A stretch of DNA of 8,815 nucleotides, taken from positions 1-8,815 of the forward strand of contig JBJXEZ010000083.1 of assembly GCA_046153695.1 (NCBI GenBank), in the 5' to 3' direction. The position numbers and the translations under genes are program-made. The notes below the pieces were generated by a model. The model saw only the letters and a program-made list of their open reading frames with translations. It did not search any database and was not told the origin of the DNA. This stretch comes from M3007 sp046153695. GTDB taxonomy: Bacteria; Bacteroidota; Bacteroidia; Chitinophagales; Saprospiraceae. Positions 6,172 through 8,815 of this stretch are shown one piece after another (position 1 is the stretch's first letter; each line of letters starts with the position of its first letter).

Positions 6172-6630
6172 ATGATTTTGTTCCGCACACTCGCCTTGCT
6201 TGCCGCCCTCGCGGCACCGTTTTGGGCTACCGCCCAAAAAAATGAAAAAGCTGCCGTAAAGGCCGTCATTCAGCAGTTTTTCCTCGGAATGTCAACAGCC
6301 GACAGTACACTTATGCGCTCAGCCTGCACAGAATCGCCCATGCTGCAAACGGTAGCGGTTGATAAGCAGGGCAACCGATCTGTACGCACGGAAGATTTCC
6401 AGGCGTTTGTGCGCCAGGTGGGCACGCCCTCTAAAAATACGCTCGACGAGCGCATCAAGTTCGGCGCGGTACATGTGGAAGAAGCGCTGGCCAGTGTATG
6501 GACACCCTATGAGTTTTACCTCAACGGTACGTTCTCGCACTGCGGCACCAACTCGTTCCAGTTGGTCAAAATTGGCGGCCAATGGAAAATCCAGTACATC
6601 ATTGATACACGGCGCAAAGCATGCAAATAG
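6172..6630 (+). CDS. Secreted NTF2-like (putative lumazine-binding/SnoaL-like) protein
   Basis: A 152-residue protein. The chosen ATG at 6172 gives a clean signal peptide (M-I-L-F-R-T-L-A-L-L...) with a likely cleavage after A-T-A before Gln22; an upstream TTG in frame at 6139 would bury it and is rejected. The mature part has the NTF2-like pattern: an initial helix E-K-A-A-V-K-A-V-I-Q-Q-F-F-L-G-M, then D-S-T-L-M-R, a middle acidic segment, and strands W-T-P-Y-E-F-Y-L-N-G-T-F-S-H-C-G-T-N-S-F-Q-L closing with W-K-I-Q-Y-I-I-D-T-R-R-K. This ending is typical of exported NTF2-like proteins in Bacteroidota. The cone-shaped fold binds small molecules or acts as an enzyme scaffold; no catalytic residues identify a reaction. 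A near-consensus TACATTGC lies 30 bases upstream of the start. Cys residues at the C-terminal strand and Cys151 might form a disulfide. Confidence 0.8.
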   Translation: MILFRTLALLAALAAPFWATAQKNEKAAVKAVIQQFFLGMSTADSTLMRSACTESPMLQTVAVDKQGNRSVRTEDFQAFVRQVGTPSKNTLDERIKFGAVHVEEALASVWTPYEFYLNGTFSHCGTNSFQLVKIGGQWKIQYIIDTRRKACK

Positions 6631-6644
6631 GCCGAAAAAGCCCG

Positions 6645-6674
6645 TTTGTTGCCCACAAAAAAGGTATACCTTTG
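6645..6674 (+). promoter_or_regulatory. Bacteroidota promoter for the TIR-domain gene
   Basis: TACCTTTG (6667-6674) matches the -7 consensus TAnnTTTG exactly, and TTTG (6645-6648) is a -33 element 18 bases upstream, within the spacing reported for this phylum. The ATG of the TIR gene begins 26 bases after the -7 box, predicting a short leader of about 20 bases. It is the best promoter in the window. Confidence 0.65.
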
Positions 6675-6700
6675 CAGGCGTTCAACGACAAAACCTCTGC

Positions 6701-7135
6701 ATGGCCTACGAGTACGATGTGTTCATCAGTTATCGACGCGAGAGCGACCCGAAAGAGTGGACGCAAAACATTTTTTTACCCAAGTTCGAGGCGTACCTTC
6801 GAGAAGAGTCGGGGAAAAAGAATCTGAAGATTTTTTTAGACGAACAGGGTATCGAGGGCGGAGACTATTGGGAGGACACACTGAAAATCGCACTGGCAAA
6901 ATCCCGGTGTCTGGTTCCGGTACTGATGCCCTCGTACTTCGCCTTGCATTCCAAACCTGTAAAACGTATCATTCCAATCTATTTGGACAGTAGTAAACCA
7001 CTGGAAGGATCGCCCTTGACCTCTGTCCAGGGTATCAATTATACCGGAAACCCCTACGAGGTAATTCAGCAGATTGACCGCCTGCTGGCCAACCACCACC
7101 GACCAAGCAGCGTCCCTTTCGCCGCACCCTCCTGA
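6701..7135 (+). CDS. Stand-alone TIR-domain protein, apparently lacking the WxxxE helix
   Basis: A 144-residue protein consisting almost wholly of one TIR domain. Strand A and the first loop read Y-D-V-F-I-S-Y-R-R (5-13), strand B and the BB loop read I-F-L-D-E-Q-G-I-E-G-G (44-54), then a helix W57-E-D-T-L-K-I-A-L, and strand C L-V-P-V-L-M-P-S-Y-F (71-80). In enzymatic TIRs the next helix carries a W-x3-E motif whose Glu cleaves NAD. Here only nine residues (81-89) separate S-Y-F from the strand I-I-P-I-Y-L (90-95), and no such motif is seen. The ATG at 6701 fits the strong promoter 26 bases upstream; the frame is open further 5' but overlaps the preceding gene. Known roles of bacterial TIRs include antiphage signalling and NAD hydrolysis; without partner genes none can be assigned. 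It may be cotranscribed with pheS, 87 bases downstream. Confidence 0.85.
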   Translation: MAYEYDVFISYRRESDPKEWTQNIFLPKFEAYLREESGKKNLKIFLDEQGIEGGDYWEDTLKIALAKSRCLVPVLMPSYFALHSKPVKRIIPIYLDSSKPLEGSPLTSVQGINYTGNPYEVIQQIDRLLANHHRPSSVPFAAPS

Positions 7136-7158
7136 ACCAGTCCACAGTGGCACGTCCC

Positions 7159-7211
<53 letters not shown>

Positions 7212-7222
7212 TAAAAAATTTC

Positions 7223-8254
7223 GTGTCCGACATTTTCACAAAAGTCCTTGAAGCGCAAGCCGCGCTGAATACCGAGGCCCCGGCAACCGCTGAGGCTCTC
7301 GAACAGTTCCGTATCCATTACCTTGGTTCAAAAGGGCTTATCAAGGCGTTGATGGAGGAAATGCGTACCGTGCCCAACGAGCGCAAACGCGAATACGGCC
7401 AGTTGGTCAACGCGCTCAAGGAGAGCGCCGAGGCCAAATTTCAGGAAACAAAAGCCGCCTTGGAAGCGCATGCCGAACAAGCCACTGCACATGCCTTCGA
7501 TCTGACCGCCCCCGGCGAGCCGCGACCCATCGGTGCCCGCCACCCAATCGCGATCACCATGAACCGCATTATCGAGATTTTCCGACGCATCGGTTTCGCA
7601 GTGGCTGACGGCCCGGAAATCGAACAGGACTGGTACAATTTCACTGCCATGAACACGCCGGAAGACCACCCGGCCCGCGATATGCAGGACACGTTTTATG
7701 TGGTGGATGCTCCCGGTATGCTCCTGCGTACACACACCAGTAATGTCCAGGCCCGCGTGATGACTACCCGCAAACCACCCATCCGTATCATCGCACCGGG
7801 CAGGGTATACCGCAACGAAACCATTTCGGCGCGCTCGCACGCGCAGTTCCACCAAGTGGAGGGGCTGTACATTGACGAGGGCGTGTCGTTTGCCGATATG
7901 AAACAAACCCTGCTGTACTTTGCGCAGGAGATGTTTGGCGCTCCAAAAATCCGCTTGCGGCCATCTTTTTTTCCGTTTACTGAACCCAGCGCCGAAATGG
8001 ATGTGTGGCTCGGCACCGATACCGAAGAAAACTACCGCCTTACCAAGGGAACCGGCTGGCTCGAGATACTCGGCTGCGGGATGGTGGACCCCCAGGTGCT
8101 CGAAAACTGTGGCATTGACAGCCGCCAGTACTCCGGATTTGCCTTCGGCATGGGCATTGAGCGGCAAGCATTGCGGCTGTTCAACATACCCGATATTCGG
8201 TTTTTGTTCGAAAATGACGTACGTATGCTGCGGCAGTTCGCAAGTGCTATTTAG
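7223..8254 (+). CDS. pheS: Phenylalanine--tRNA ligase alpha subunit
   Basis: A complete 343-residue class II aminoacyl-tRNA synthetase subunit. The N-terminal helical coiled-coil region (about 1-95) includes the conserved Y-L-G-S-K-G-L-I. Motif 2 covers G-R-V-Y-R197-N-E ... F209-H-Q-V-E-G, and motif 3 is G309-M-G-I-E-R314, followed by I-P-D-I-R-F-L-F-E-N-D-V-R. With PheT (beta, not in this window) it forms the (alpha-beta)2 enzyme that charges tRNA-Phe in the cytoplasm. The start is GTG at 7223: no ATG lies in frame upstream before the TIR stop, and the N-terminus matches the family length (E. coli about 327). Translation starts without a recognisable Shine-Dalgarno, in an A/T-rich leader just after a heptamer repeat. 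After G-M-G-I-E-R the helix reads Q-A-L-R rather than the more usual L-A-M, a minor variation. pheT is not adjacent, as often in Bacteroidota. Confidence 0.96.
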   Translation: MSDIFTKVLEAQAALNTEAPATAEALEQFRIHYLGSKGLIKALMEEMRTVPNERKREYGQLVNALKESAEAKFQETKAALEAHAEQATAHAFDLTAPGEPRPIGARHPIAITMNRIIEIFRRIGFAVADGPEIEQDWYNFTAMNTPEDHPARDMQDTFYVVDAPGMLLRTHTSNVQARVMTTRKPPIRIIAPGRVYRNETISARSHAQFHQVEGLYIDEGVSFADMKQTLLYFAQEMFGAPKIRLRPSFFPFTEPSAEMDVWLGTDTEENYRLTKGTGWLEILGCGMVDPQVLENCGIDSRQYSGFAFGMGIERQALRLFNIPDIRFLFENDVRMLRQFASAI

Positions 8255-8287
8255 AAAAACAAGATTATTCACTAACCAACTCATACC

Positions 8288-8815
8288 ATGTTCCTATCCG
8301 TTATCGGCCTCATCATCATCGGTGTTACTTCGGCCATTGGCAAGGCGAACCCCAACCTTGGCGGCATCGTCAAAACCGGCCGCCTCATCGGTATTGCCCT
8401 GATTGTGCTTGGGTTATTGACCGCCTGTTTTGTACAAATCCCGCCCGGTACCGTGGGCGTGCAAACCCTGTTTGGAAAAGTCCAGCCCGGTATCCTGACC
8501 GAAGGCCTGAACATGGTGAACCCCATGGTCGATGTGGTGGACTACGATGTCAAAACCCAGAATTACACGATGTCAGCCGTACACGACGAGGGCGATCAGG
8601 AGGGCGACGATGCCATCCGCGTGCTCACAGCCGACGGTCTCGAGGTAGTCATTGACCTGTCGGTGCTGTACCACATCATTCCGGAAAAAAGCCCGGATAT
8701 TTTGCGTAGCATTGGTCGAGACATCAAGTCCGTGATTGTTCGCCCGGTTTCCCGCACGAAAATCCGCGACAATGCTGTGTTTTACGATGCCGTGGCACTG
8801 TACTCCACTAAACGA
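8288..8815 (+). CDS. SPFH/prohibitin-family membrane protein, 3'-truncated by window edge
   Basis: The frame is open from ATG 8288 to the window end (176 codons). Residues 1-16 and about 32-51 are hydrophobic, consistent with an N-terminal membrane anchor. Then I-P-P-G-T-V-G-V-Q-T-L-F-G-K-V-Q-P-G-I-L-T-E-G-L-N-M-V-N-P is the characteristic beginning of an SPFH (stomatin/prohibitin/flotillin/HflK-C) domain. It continues with a glycine/aspartate-rich loop (about 103-110), T-A-D-G-L-E-V-V-I-D-L-S-V-L-Y and R-P-V-S-R-T-K-I-R-D ... Y-D-A-V-A-L-Y-S-T-K-R, typical of the prohibitin branch. Such proteins form large oligomeric membrane scaffolds and often regulate membrane proteases. It follows pheS by 33 bases on the same strand; no terminator-like hairpin is visible in this gap, so co-transcription is possible. 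The C-terminal coiled coil lies outside the window. Confidence 0.85.
   Translation, partial: MFLSVIGLIIIGVTSAIGKANPNLGGIVKTGRLIGIALIVLGLLTACFVQIPPGTVGVQTLFGKVQPGILTEGLNMVNPMVDVVDYDVKTQNYTMSAVHDEGDQEGDDAIRVLTADGLEVVIDLSVLYHIIPEKSPDILRSIGRDIKSVIVRPVSRTKIRDNAVFYDAVALYSTKR

Noticed and set aside
6701..7135. Thoeris or other TIR-based antiphage system
   Set aside because: No partner gene (NADase effector, SIR2, ion channel or protease) is adjacent; neighbours are a secreted NTF2-like protein and pheS. The catalytic motif also appears missing.
7328..8284. A 318-codon open frame on the minus strand opposite pheS
   Set aside because: pheS is unambiguous in this stretch; the antisense product shows no motif and is best explained as a shadow of GC-biased third positions.

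Overview
The window looks like ordinary chromosome of a member of the Bacteroidota (Bacteroidetes), moderately GC-rich. Three things point there. Close matches to the phylum's unusual -7 promoter box (TAnnTTTG) lie 26-40 bases before several starts. Purine-rich Shine-Dalgarno sites are largely absent. Several proteins have typical Bacteroidota architecture: exported proteins ending their signal peptide in A-x-A-Q, a TMEM220-type membrane protein, and an NTF2-like secreted protein. I cannot fix the genus; the base composition would suit Saprospiria or a relative, but that is a guess.

Layout. Bases 2-3787 are plus-strand: the C-terminal part of a PAP2 phosphatase, a small TMEM220-like membrane protein 3 bases after it, a secreted SH3b-domain protein, an FAD-dependent (DAO-type) oxidoreductase, and a His-rich polytopic membrane protein resembling NicO/UreH metal transporters. 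Bases 3789-5958 form a minus-strand cluster, read from right to left: a thioredoxin, an M15 D,D-carboxypeptidase-like lipoprotein whose start overlaps the thioredoxin stop (ATGA), a CNHC thioredoxin-fold protein, and an MmcQ/YjbR protein. This cluster meets the plus-strand block tail to tail with one base between stop codons.

The divergent intergenic region (5959-6171, the longest gene-free stretch at 213 bases) holds a near-perfect 17-bp inverted repeat forming a 20-21 bp hairpin. It may be a very short mobile palindrome. To its right, on the plus strand, are a secreted NTF2-like protein, a short stand-alone TIR-domain protein with a good promoter, a heptanucleotide tandem repeat (ATTCATC, about 7.6 copies), pheS (phenylalanyl-tRNA synthetase alpha, GTG start), and the N-terminal part of an SPFH/prohibitin-family protein running off the end.

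How the genes fit together. The minus cluster suggests thiol redox chemistry (two thioredoxin folds) co-expressed with a cell-wall peptidase. The other neighbours are housekeeping or envelope genes with no obvious common pathway. I found no RNA gene, CRISPR array, transposase or prophage gene. I see no convincing complete new system. The items most worth a second look are the hairpin element, the TIR protein that appears to lack the helix carrying the catalytic glutamate, and the heptamer array directly before pheS.
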